DNA of 64,000 bases from Owenia fusiformis (taxonomy: Eukaryota; Annelida; Polychaeta; Sabellida; Oweniidae), in assembly GCA_903813345.2 (NCBI GenBank), contig CAIIXF020000005.1, positions 29,517,375 to 29,581,374 on the forward strand, read 5' to 3'. The position numbers and the translations under genes are program-made. Below the pieces are notes generated by a model. The model ran no database searches, was not told the DNA's origin, and saw only the letters and a list, made by a program, of their open reading frames with translations. Below, one piece after another: positions 24,559 through 34,011 of the stretch; position 1 is the first letter of the stretch, and each line of letters opens with the position of its first letter.

Positions 24559-24960
24559 AGCACTGTATATTCTACTAAATATTTCGACAGGTATTGTATA
24601 AACTTATTATAATATTATTGCATAATACTTGGAATTACCTCTTGTATGTGTTGACTGAAACACTAGCATTGCATACTCTACGGAAAACTTTGAGAAGTAT
24701 TATTCAAATCAGTTATAAATGTATTGCATACGAATTGGAAGTACCTCTTGTATGTGTAGACTGAAATACTAGCATTGAATACTATATTGAATACTTTGAA
24801 AAGTATTGCATAAATTCATCATAATGGTATTGCATACTACTTGAAATTATATCTGAAGCAATTGCACCGCATACTCTACCGAATCATGACATACCATTGT
24901 GGCACAATTTTCTTGCTGTATGTGCTAACGAGTATATTCCAGCACTGCATTTTCTCAGTG
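24559..24960 (+). repeat. Tandem monomers in the LINE 5' leader
   Basis: Three to four degenerate units of about 105 bp start near 24557, 24663, 24769 and 24864. Recurrent phrases are CTAGCATTGCATACTCTAC, GTATTGCATA, ACTTGGAATTACCTCTTGTA and TGTGT.GACTGAAA. The fourth unit is poorly preserved. The insertion junction falls just inside the first unit. In rodent L1 elements such 5' monomers act as promoters; a promoter role here is inferred. Confidence 0.75.
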
Positions 24961-25622
24961 CATAAATGTGGAGAGTTATTGCAGACATATTGTCATTGTG
25001 CTTTTATGCAGGTATAATCAGATAGTAGTATGTACAACTCGGGTATACTATCATCGCATATCATTGTGACAGTATTTCCCATTTTTTGTAATGCACACTT
25101 GTCATTGGGATTGCATAAAAAATTATTATATGTTTTGAGAAAGATCACATAAATACTGACAACAAAGGTGAAATATCATATGTAAAACTTGGGTAGGAAA
25201 GCACTGTAAACCTTTGTGGCATTATTTTTGTTATTGTTTTTGTTGTTCTTGTTTGTATAAATGTTGTAAATATTATTGTCCACCGTTGTGGCAGTATCTC
25301 GTGCTGGTTTTTGACATTGCATATACTGTGGTATGATGTTTTGAATGTAAACAAGTACTGCATATTTGGTTTCGGATGCAAATTCGTTTTTTTTTTGTAA
25401 ATATCCTTCTCTTTCTGTATATAGCATTTATTGTTTACATATACTTTATAGGTATATTACAATTCGATAGGTTGAGCCGCCAAACGCGGTTTTTAAGAGG
25501 ACCGCGACGGGCCTAGCTTTTTTCGTCTTGAAAACGCGTAATAAGGGAAATGGGGAATCTTAAGGGGGTTTATAAAAAATTCTGGTTAAAACAGCTACTT
25601 ACGAAGTGCAGCCTTTGTGAAC
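24961..25622 (+). promoter_or_regulatory. Remaining 5' untranslated leader of the LINE
   Basis: AT-rich leader without an ORF1. Shortly before the coding start a GC-rich patch (about 25475-25520) contains CGCCAAACGCGG, GGACCGCGACGGG and GAAAACGCG, a contrast to its surroundings. An in-frame stop TAA at 25587 excludes an N-terminal extension. Confidence 0.6.
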
Positions 25623-28600
25623 ATGGGTAAGACAAAGATAAGCAGTCTAAATTGTCAAGGCTTGAATGATCAAAAGAAAAGAGCCGACGTTTTTGATTAC
25701 TTAAAGAAGAAAAAATTCGATATCGTTTGCTTACAAGATATTCATACAACAAATGAATCTGCTAAAAACTTCGAACAAGATTGGGGCGGTGAGGCTTATA
25801 TCAGTTCGTGCAGAAGTAATAGTCGTGGGGTCGGTATTTTCTTTGGGCAAAATTTTGACTACAAAGTTTATGATTCCAAAATCGATAAGGATGGTAACTT
25901 TGTGATTTTAGACATCCAAGTTGAAGATAGAAGATTCACCTTAGCTTCTATTTATGGACCAAATACAGACACCCCTACATTTTTCACAGACCTTAAAACA
26001 AAATTGGAACATTTTGAAAATGCATCTTTGTTAATTACTGGTGATTGGAATTTAGTAATGGATCAAGAGCTAGATACATTTAAATATAAACATATAAACA
26101 ATCCAAACTCTAAAAAGAAAGTGAAAGAATTATGCAATCATTTCGATTTATTTGATATTTGGCGGGAACTTCACCCAGAAGAAAAAAAATTCACATGGTT
26201 CAGACGAAAGCCGCGCCAAATGGCAAGACTAGATTTTATGTTGTGCTCTGATGATTTCATCAACTTGACAATAAACTGTAATATTTTACCTGGATACAGA
26301 TCAGATCATGATATATTAACATTGTCTCTCGAAAACGGAATTCCAGAAAGAGGTCGAGGATTTTGGAAATTTAATGTCTCGCTCCTTAAAGATCCAGCCT
26401 ACATTATCATTGTTAAAGACTCTATTGAGAGAATTAAAGAACAGTACGCGCTAGCTGACGACATCGCTGAAGATTATACTGAAATTGATATCGCGGTTAA
26501 TAATCAACTTATGTTCGAAATGTTAAAACTAGAAATAAGAGGTCAGACAATAAAATACTCAACGCGGAAAAAGAAACTTCGAGAAAAGATCCAACGCGAT
26601 CTAGAGTTAAAAGCCGAGTCTATTGAAGCGGATATTCAAAATACTTTAAACTCAAACGAAGAAATTTCAATTAGCAACGACCTTATTGAATCTAAATATC
26701 AAGACCTGGAAAACATTAAATCTGAAATGAAAGAATACAGAGAAAATCAAATCAAAGGTCTAATGACACGGGCCAATCTTGATTGGTACGAACATGGTGA
26801 GAGAGCCACAGAATATTTCAGCGCACTTGAAAAGAGAAATTATGTTAATAAGGTAATATGTCAAATAGAAACTGACGGTCAACTTATTTCAGATCCAAAA
26901 CTCGTGCTAGAAGCTCAAAGGGCATACTATGAAGATTTATACTCGAGCAAAATTGAAAGCAATGACGAAAATTATGATGTTTTTCTCTCTGACAACGCTC
27001 TCGGGTCTTTAAAAGACGAGGAGAAACAATTTTGTGAAGGTAAGTTGAACGAACAAGAGCTAAAAGAATCCTTAAAAAATAGTAAAAATGGAAAATCACC
27101 CGGCTCCGATGGTTTTAGCGTGGAATTTTACAAGTTTTTCTATAGAGATTTGGGGCAGTTTTTATTGAACTCGCTGAATGCAGCTTTTGTTTTGGGTGAA
27201 CTCTCTATAACACAGAAACAAGGTATTATTACATGTATTCCAAAAGGGAACAAATTGAGAAAATTATTAAAAAATTGGAGGCCAATTACTTTACTTAACT
27301 CTGATTATAAGCTTCTTAGTGCCTCACTTGCAACCAGAATGAAAAATGTTCTGCCACAAATTATCTCTCTTGAACAAAAAGCATATCTGCCTGGTAGAGA
27401 GATGGCGGAGAACACCCGCCTTGTATTTGATATAATGGATCATTTAAATAGAAAGCAACAAGCTGGTTTAATATTATTAGCAGATTTCGAGAAAGCTTTT
27501 GATAGTATTGAGTGGTCTTACCTTGATAAATGTTTGAAAAGATTCAATTTTGGCGAAAGTTTTATACGATGGTATCATGTTCTTTATAATCGATCCGAAA
27601 GTTGCGTCATAAACAACGGCCATTTTTCTACTTTTTTTCAATTAAAACGAGGCTGCCGGCAGGGGGACTCCTTGTCGTGCTACTTATTTATACTAGCTCT
27701 AGAACCTCTCTGCATGAAAATTAAGAATGATAATAGTGTAAAAGGTGTCCAAATCTTTGACAAAACAATAAAAACGGGTATGTACGCAGATGACACCTTT
27801 GTGATCCTTGACGGAACACCTCCATCCTTGAGAACATGTATTGACATTTTTCAAAAATTCCATTGTGCGTCTGGCTTAAAATTGAACGTTGATAAAACCT
27901 CAGCTATTTGGATTGGAAGCAAAGCAAATTCAGATGAGAGATTATGTAAAGATATTTCTTTGAAATGGGAAACGCAATTTAAACTATTAGGTTTGCAACT
28001 GCCTTCCGACCTACGAAATGTAGAAACGCTGAACCTCGAATCGAAATTGACAGAAATGCAAAGTGTAATTAGCAAATATAAACGACGGAATCTATCTCTA
28101 CTTGGGAAAATAACGGTTTTAAAGTCTTTTGTTTTACCAAAAATAGTTCATTTGATGCTGGTTTTACCCAGTATATCGGGTGAGTTCCATAAACGAATTA
28201 AAAACCTTTTTACTACATTTATTTGGAATTCCCCAGTCTCTAAGGTAAGTTTTTCTCAATTGGTCAAAGACTACAAAGACGGGGGTTTAAGAATGATCGA
28301 TCCACAACTATTTGAAAACTCATTAAAACTAACATGGTTGCAAAAATTACTTAGAAATGGCACCTGGCAAGATATTGCCATAAAAACTTTAGGGCTGGAA
28401 TCAGGTAAGGAGCTATTTACATACGACACGAAATCATTACAAAGAATTGAATGTAGCGTTTCAAATACGTTTTGGAGAAGTTTTACTCGTGCCTTTCAAC
28501 ATTACACCCAAATTCAAGAGCGTATTGTAGAAAATAATCAATTTCTTCACGCGGAGAATATTTTGTGCAATTCCTGGTTAAAATATACGAGAAACGAAAA

Positions 28601-29453
28601 TGTTAAGGTGATCATTAAAGAAATTAAAGGCGCGAAAGAAATACTTGTACTCCGAGATATGTTTCAGCCGAATAAACAAGTTCTTAACCTTAACGAATTT
28701 AACCAAAAATTTAAGGCAAAGTTAAACTTCCTGGACTTTTTATCTTTAAAAAACTCAATACCAAATGATTGGATTAAGACAATTTTAACTTGTGAACATA
28801 ATATGAATGAAACCCGTACGGTTAAAAAATACTTGAATAAGTTTCTATCTCATTCAAAAATATGTAAACAAATCTACTGGGAATTTATCAAAAGTATACC
28901 AATAAACGGCACCTATTCGGAAAAGTGGAATATCGATTTAAATACAACAATTGAAACAGGAGACTGGGAAATAATAAATAAAATGAACAAAATAAGCAAT
29001 TTCGAACCTAAACTTGCATCATTCAACTATAAAGTAGTACATAGATTTGTTACGACCAACAAATACTTAAAGATGTGTGGTCTAACAGACTCTGATATGT
29101 GCACTTTTTGTCGGATACATGTAGAAACAATATGCCACCTTTTTCATGATTGTGCAATAGTCCAGAACCTTGTACAAGATATAAAACAATGGCTCCCAAA
29201 AGAATATGAGCATTTCTGTAACAAGCAAACTATCATATTAGGACCAAATTTAATGACCAAAGAGGCGGTTGTTTTAAATAACGTTTTTAGTATTTTTAAA
29301 AGATATGTATTCCTATGTAAACATTCTAGAGTGAAACCAACATTTAGAGGTTTAAAGTTAAATGTATTAACCTACTACAAACTAGACATAAGTGTTGGAA
29401 GAGGAGATAAATGGGATCCTCTAAACGATATACTTTCGACTGATTTTCCTTGA
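25623..29453 (+). CDS. LINE ORF2-type endonuclease / reverse transcriptase
   Basis: Encodes a 1276-residue protein from the ATG at 25623 (a GTG two codons earlier is not a eukaryotic start, and an in-frame stop lies at 25587). It nicks target DNA and copies the element RNA onto it. Residues 1-235 form an exonuclease-endonuclease-phosphatase fold: SLNCQG with Asn10, LQDIH (Asp39 where most family members have Glu), YGPNTDT, GDWN (Asp141, Asn143), ARLDF and SDH (Asp228, His229). Residues about 470-770 are the reverse transcriptase: GKSPGSDGF, NWRPITLLN, ADFEKAFD (Asp621), RGCRQGDSLS (about 676) and the catalytic YADD (721-724). The C-terminus has a Cys-X2-Cys-X8-His-X4-Cys motif (1160-1177) as in L1/Tx1 proteins. 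The frame has no stop or frameshift. No intron is seen. The length is normal for L1-type ORF2. The Asp39 substitution is the only oddity at a key position; Asp is chemically similar and may be functional. Assignment to the L1/Tx1 group is firm; the exact clade is not. Confidence 0.95.
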   Translation: MGKTKISSLNCQGLNDQKKRADVFDYLKKKKFDIVCLQDIHTTNESAKNFEQDWGGEAYISSCRSNSRGVGIFFGQNFDYKVYDSKIDKDGNFVILDIQVEDRRFTLASIYGPNTDTPTFFTDLKTKLEHFENASLLITGDWNLVMDQELDTFKYKHINNPNSKKKVKELCNHFDLFDIWRELHPEEKKFTWFRRKPRQMARLDFMLCSDDFINLTINCNILPGYRSDHDILTLSLENGIPERGRGFWKFNVSLLKDPAYIIIVKDSIERIKEQYALADDIAEDYTEIDIAVNNQLMFEMLKLEIRGQTIKYSTRKKKLREKIQRDLELKAESIEADIQNTLNSNEEISISNDLIESKYQDLENIKSEMKEYRENQIKGLMTRANLDWYEHGERATEYFSALEKRNYVNKVICQIETDGQLISDPKLVLEAQRAYYEDLYSSKIESNDENYDVFLSDNALGSLKDEEKQFCEGKLNEQELKESLKNSKNGKSPGSDGFSVEFYKFFYRDLGQFLLNSLNAAFVLGELSITQKQGIITCIPKGNKLRKLLKNWRPITLLNSDYKLLSASLATRMKNVLPQIISLEQKAYLPGREMAENTRLVFDIMDHLNRKQQAGLILLADFEKAFDSIEWSYLDKCLKRFNFGESFIRWYHVLYNRSESCVINNGHFSTFFQLKRGCRQGDSLSCYLFILALEPLCMKIKNDNSVKGVQIFDKTIKTGMYADDTFVILDGTPPSLRTCIDIFQKFHCASGLKLNVDKTSAIWIGSKANSDERLCKDISLKWETQFKLLGLQLPSDLRNVETLNLESKLTEMQSVISKYKRRNLSLLGKITVLKSFVLPKIVHLMLVLPSISGEFHKRIKNLFTTFIWNSPVSKVSFSQLVKDYKDGGLRMIDPQLFENSLKLTWLQKLLRNGTWQDIAIKTLGLESGKELFTYDTKSLQRIECSVSNTFWRSFTRAFQHYTQIQERIVENNQFLHAENILCNSWLKYTRNENVKVIIKEIKGAKEILVLRDMFQPNKQVLNLNEFNQKFKAKLNFLDFLSLKNSIPNDWIKTILTCEHNMNETRTVKKYLNKFLSHSKICKQIYWEFIKSIPINGTYSEKWNIDLNTTIETGDWEIINKMNKISNFEPKLASFNYKVVHRFVTTNKYLKMCGLTDSDMCTFCRIHVETICHLFHDCAIVQNLVQDIKQWLPKEYEHFCNKQTIILGPNLMTKEAVVLNNVFSIFKRYVFLCKHSRVKPTFRGLKLNVLTYYKLDISVGRGDKWDPLNDILSTDFP

Positions 29454-29580
29454 TAATTAAGCATAATTGACTTTACAACGTGTATGCATCTATTTCGATA
29501 TATTCGATTCTGTAAACATTATGTGACAAATATGTAGCTGTTCTTGACTTAAATAAATATATATTAAAAAAAAAAAAAAA
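29454..29580 (+). other. LINE 3' UTR and poly(A) tail
   Basis: About 110 bp of AT-rich sequence after the TGA stop, with AAATAAATATATATT directly before 15 A. No canonical AATAAA close to the tail, but AAATAAA is present at about 29550. Confidence 0.85.
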
Positions 29581-29591
29581 TCCCCAAAGCT
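29581..29591 (+). repeat. Right target-site duplication of the LINE
   Basis: TCCCCAAAGCT, identical to 24548-24558. The flanking TCACACTGG then continues the original target. Confidence 0.9.
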
Positions 29592-29857
29592 CACACTGGC
29601 CTTCGAATCTTGATTAACTGGTACAATCGATAGGAATCCCCGGATCACTTTGTAAAAACTGTAAACATGTTCCTTGCGAGTTTTCCACTACTCGTATATA
29701 GGTGGCATGTCATATATAGTAGTAGTAACAGCTGTATCAAAGGGGACACTCTCATTTCCTGTTTCATATTTATATACTGTATATGCCAACATTTGGCCAC
29801 GTTACTCTTATAGATGATTTCTAGAAAATTTCAAAACATTGAAAACATCTGAAAAAA
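29592..29857. other. Spacer between LINE and foldback
   Basis: No gene or repeat recognised. Confidence 0.55.
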
Positions 29858-29866
29858 TCAAAAGAT

Positions 29867-30786
29867 GGGTTTGTGGAAAAAACCGGGTGACCGGGTAACC
29901 GGGTACCCGGTCGACCGGGTACCTATACGTTCCTAGCAAGGTTACCAACTTTCAAAGTTCCACATTTCCCCCGATATATAGTAGTGCTCGATATTTTTAC
30001 CCTATACGAGACAGAGCACTTTCGATCCAGCAAACAGTGACGTCCATGTCACGTTGCTCATAAGTAGCATATAAGTCGCACAGACGTTGCACATTTTCGT
30101 TCTTCACACATCGAGCGAGGCAACGTAAACATGAGCCATCTATCGATGGTATAAAAAGGACGTTGTTGTAACGTGTCCGTAAAGTTCGTTAGTTTGGAAA
30201 ACATAACAAACAGGAACGTTTGATTTTTTACTACATTGGTCCATATGTGATGTAACTCAAACGTTAAAATTCAACGTTGTTAAAACAGGCTTTTAATATC
30301 AAAATATTTGTTGGTGGAAAAAAAACATGACAAAAACTTTGTGTTCTCACTAAGTCGGTTCATTTCCGACGTATTGTTAACGTTAAAATTTAACGTTGTC
30401 GAAACGTTTTTTCGATTTGAAATAACCTCAAAACGTGACGTCAATAATGACGTTCATGGACCGTATTGATCTGACGTTATTTAAATATTCAGCAAAACGT
30501 CGATGGATGGTTGAATTTCAACATTGTGGAAATGGCTTCAAATTATTTGTGAGTTAAGGAAACGTTACAAAGACGTCAATATGTTCTCACTAAATCGGTT
30601 CATTAACGTTATTTTAACGTTAAAAGTTAACGTTGTCAAAACGTTCTTACGATGTGAAATAACCTCAAAACGCGACGTCGAAAATAACGTACTTGTATCA
30701 TCCAGATCCAACGTTATTAATAAAAACAATTCCTAACCCTGCTAGGAACGTTAAGTACCCGGTCACCCGGTTTTTTACACAAACCC
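29867..30786. mobile_element. 920-bp foldback with CCGGGT ends and 9-bp target duplication
   Basis: The left end GGGTTTGTGGAAAAAACCGG and the right end (reverse complement GGGTTTGTGTAAAAAACCGG) extend into GTGACCGGGTA and ACGTTCCTAGCA in both arms. The left arm carries an extra CCGGGT array (29883-29921). The flanks are TCAAAAGAT (29858-29866) and TCAAAATAT (30787-30795), a 9-bp duplication with one mismatch, as made by Mutator-like transposases. The interior is rich in AACGTT. No coding capacity. Confidence 0.88.
30340..30690 (+). repeat. Internal direct repeat of about 241-bp period
   Basis: TGTTCTCACTAA.TCGGTTCATT, then AACGTTAAAA.TTAACGTTGTC, then GAAATAACCTCAAAACG.GACGTC occur near 30342-30445 and again near 30583-30682. 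It lies inside the 920-bp foldback. Confidence 0.8.
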
Positions 30787-30795
30787 TCAAAATAT

Positions 30796-31282
30796 CACGT
30801 TTGAATTTCCCGCAGATTGTAATTTGAATCCCCATCCTAGCTATAGATGGCGCTACGTAGAGTTGCGTGACAACCCACACAAAGTTTTACTTTACAGATT
30901 TTTCTCATTTCGAATTTATCGTACTCATTGCATAGGGTGAAAACAGCGAGTCCTTGCTCGAAATGTAATTCTGACAAACACTAAGCGGAATAAATCAAAA
31001 TCAATGAATAACAGTGTTATTTTAATGCTTCTGGCGTCATAGTTAGTATCATTGCTATAATTATCTCAAATTGTGTGTATTCCAATGTTGTTTAGATTTT
31101 TTTAATAATTACATCCATTCATCTTCCTATGAGCAGGTGTACAGAGTCCGTTTCCTTCTTTTCCACATTGATTGACAAATAGTCGATGATGCCTATTATG
31201 AAACTGATCTTGTTAATATTTCTCCTAACACAAGGTCAAAATTTTAAAAAAGAAATTTAACATAACGTCTTAACGATACTTT
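30796..31282. other. Unassigned DNA
   Basis: Nothing recognised. Confidence 0.55.
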
Positions 31283-31462
31283 AAAGCCCCCTCACATATG
31301 AACGAATCCACTAAACGCCTTGTACGTGTAAGTACCCCTTTGGAAAGCTTTGGATGCATGCGCAAAGATGTGCTTTGGTTCGCATGTTTACGTTCCCGAT
31401 CGCCAGTTTTGACATCGCAAGATTACGTTTGATGGATTCATTCATGTGTGAGGGGGCCTTTC
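31283..31462. mobile_element. 180-bp MITE with GCCCCCTCACA ends
   Basis: AAAGCCCCCTCACATATGAA at the left is mirrored by the right end, whose reverse complement reads GAAAGGCCCCCTCACACATG, and the match continues through GAATCCA and AAACG. Arms of about 35 bp with a few differences. No target duplication could be fixed. Confidence 0.8.
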
Positions 31463-31542
31463 ATTCTAAATATTTTTTCACAAAATTAAAAATACAGTGT
31501 TGAAGATATACATTAAAAGGTGTGTATGAAGATTCATTAGAT

Positions 31543-32090
31543 TTATCCCGTTCCCGGACTATAGTCCTGCACTGATCGCATTCATTTGCCTGTACGATTA
31601 CAACTTGGGAGAATTATCTACGCCCCTTACACTTAAGATACCTACCTCAATGCATTATAGAACTCAAGATGTAACTTCTAATATATTGGAACCGCCGATT
31701 GTCTGGGTATATCGGCAGAACGGGAACATTTTCTCTTCTTCATCGAGAGAGATTCCATATCACTTTTCAAAATGGCGGTTGGATTTAAAAGGGGAATCCC
31801 CCGTTTGGCTGTGCCGGATGTAGCCCGGAAGTACCAATATGGAGGAATTTGACGGTTGAAATAAGTTAAATGTTACACGCAAATATTGCGATCAAAAACG
31901 AAAATGTCTTCGTTCTGCCGATAAACCCAGACAATTGTGGATTCAACTACACGAAAAGAATGCTAAATTACCAAGGAATCTATTGAAGTAACTATCTGAA
32001 GTGTAAGATCAGTAAAAAATTCTCCCTTGTTGTAATCGCACAAGCAAAAGATTGAGATGTTCACAGGACCATAGTCCGGGAACGGGATAA
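31543..32090. mobile_element. 548-bp MITE with 27-bp ends and 8-bp target duplication
   Basis: TTATCCCGTTCCCGGACTAT begins the left end and its reverse complement closes the right end (27 bp, one mismatch). CATTAGAT is present at 31535-31542 and 32091-32098. Inside, further mirrored blocks, GATTACAAC..GGGAGAATT and AATTGTCTGGGT.TATCGGCAGAACG, show the element is a decayed near-full-length palindrome. Superfamily not assigned. The short frame at 31605-31823 is not a gene. Confidence 0.9.
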
Positions 32091-32098
32091 CATTAGAT

Positions 32099-32837
32099 AG
32101 TTTGAAGAATATTAAATGGTTCAAATATGGAAAAGCACAAGGAGGTATAATAATCTTGATTTTGAAACACTGCTAACGGTTGATGCCATTTTGTAGTTTT
32201 TGACGTAATTGTACACACATCTCGCCTGATTGACTTCCGACTTGTACTACATACTATTGCTCTTCTCTTATTGTCATCGGAAGTCACTATGGCATATTAA
32301 TATTTCGGTGTTGTAATTTGGGTAAATCGTTTATACATAAAGTAATTACCAGATGACATTTTGACGTGCTTTGTGCATTTAACAATTGTTTTAAATCACC
32401 CAAGTGTACCTCTACAGCACAGTTGGGGTAGTCATCAAATACTTTTAAGAGAACTTGGACATGAAAGTCTTCAATTTCGGTCACCAGGGAATAAGTTTTT
32501 CACTTCGTCGTATCTACTCAAGAAAAATAAGGACTAGAGTTATAATGAGGTCCCTAAAGGTTTAATTGAGAAGGGGCAGCACTCCCTTGGTGTAATATAT
32601 CGTGTAATATGCCATTGATAGTACATTTAAAACAGGCCCATTAAGTAAGATATTTGGAGCTGCAACATGCATGACACAAATCATTTTCTTCAAAAGCATT
32701 ATAGTGTGCATTGAAATCAAAATATGTATAGTATTCAATAAACTTGATAATGATTCTAGTTGACACAAACGCGAAATTGCAAATCTCGCGCTCTAAACAC
32801 AGCTCTGAAGCTGATCGGGTATTTGAAATAGACTAAA
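32099..32837. other. Unassigned AT-rich DNA
   Basis: Nothing recognised. Short minus-strand frames only. Confidence 0.55.
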
Positions 32838-33318
32838 GCCCGGTATACACCAATTGGGCAAAATCCCACTTGCCCCATCGAGTCCCAATTTGCCCCATCG
32901 AATCCCACGAAGTCCCATGGGACCTTGATGACATTGCCCCATTGTACCCCATGGAGTCCCATCAAGCCCCATGGAGTCCCATCAAATCCCACCGTGCCCC
33001 ATTGGTGTATGTCGGGCTTCACACAAGATGTCATATGATCGAAAATTCCACGATGCCCCATGGAAAGAATGAACATGTTCATTCTCGATGGGACTCCATG
33101 GGACTTTGCCCCATCTTGCCCCATCGAGTCCCACCGAGTCCCACGTGGGACTTCATGGGACCTCGTGGGACTCGATGGGGCAAGATGGGGCAAAATCCCA
33201 CGGAGTTCCATGGAGTCCCACGGACTTCATGGGGCAAAATCCCAAAAGGTCCCATGAGGTCCCACGCAATGTTAAGTCTATGGAGGTCCCAACTTGCCCC
33301 ATTGGTGTATACCGGGCT
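32838..33318 (-). mobile_element. GAATGAACATGTTCATTC foldback family, copy 3 (most complete)
   Basis: The ends AGCCCGGTATACACCAATTG and CAATGGGGCA-type complement (TGCCCCATTGGTGTATACCG) form terminal inverted repeats of about 24 bp. The interior consists of GGGACTCGATGGGGCA-like phrases in both orientations, so open frames exist in several phases on both strands (up to 151 codons). The palindrome is at 33067-33084. A third end-like block GCCCCATTGGTGTATGTCGG lies inside at 32996-33015, so 32838-33018 is itself a smaller inverted unit. It is inverted relative to copy 1. Confidence 0.88.
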
Positions 33319-34011
33319 TAAGTAGCGCTTATTTTGTATGCGCGCTATATACATTACTGTATTGATTCATTGGCTTTGCGTTCACGGTTACGATGTGAAA
33401 ATATCGCTAGCTTTTATCTATTGCCTCTTATATTTTGTGCCATTTCCCACGATATTGTTTTGATTTTTATAACAAATACATTATCTGTATGGATCTTATA
33501 TTTGTACTGGAGGCATTATCAGTTCGTGTTAATATTTTCATTAAACAAATCATGCCCCTCGTTTGTTTACATTTCATTGTTGGATGTGACAATTGATTAC
33601 TTTAAAGGTTACGAGTGTTTTAAAGACCTCCTCGATAGAACCAGAAGAAACAAATATATATTATTGATCCGGTTATATAAACAGGCAATCCGTGAAATCG
33701 TACTTATTATTACTCACTTAGTTGGGTACACTCCACTCAATAAGTTTAGCAACTGGAACTTTTCATTTGATAGCATACCTGCTTATGTTTGTTCCTTGAT
33801 TGTAATAGTTCAGAAATGTATAACAAATAGGTTAATCTTTTAAATCGCCACATGAACAAGTTTCGATTGATTGCTGTAAGATGGAACTTCCGGTTACTAA
33901 ACCTATATAGGGGAGAAGAGGGGGATTAACCCCAGAGTTCAAAGATGACATACGATTATAATGTAAACCTGCATTGAGATGACATACACCTCTGACTGGT
34001 CCAAATCGATA
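33319..34011. other. Unassigned DNA with a 169-codon frame lacking ATG
   Basis: The frame 33334-33843 is long for chance but contains no internal ATG and no recognised motif. It could be a decayed coding remnant. Confidence 0.4.

Larger units (their letters stand above)
24559..29580 (+). mobile_element. Complete L1/Tx1-like LINE retrotransposon, about 5.0 kb
   Basis: The unit has a target duplication on both sides, a 5' leader of about 1.06 kb that begins in tandem monomers, one long open frame with endonuclease and reverse transcriptase domains, a short 3' UTR and a 15-base A tail (29566-29580). The apurinic-type endonuclease at the N-terminus, the reverse transcriptase in the middle and a Cys/His motif at the C-terminus are the organisation of the L1/Tx1 group. 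No separate upstream ORF1 is present in the leader on the plus strand. The intact frame, intact tail and near-identical target duplication suggest a recent insertion. It is the only element in the window with an apparently complete mobilisation protein. Confidence 0.93.

Noticed and set aside
32756-33354. Several overlapping frames on both strands rich in Pro, His, Trp and Gly
   Set aside because: All are translations of the GGGACTCGATGGGGCA-type repeat in the foldback element.
33334-33843. 169-codon open frame after foldback copy 3
   Set aside because: The frame has no ATG anywhere (it starts at a TTG) and shows no recognisable motif. In AT-rich DNA one or two frames of this length are not surprising.
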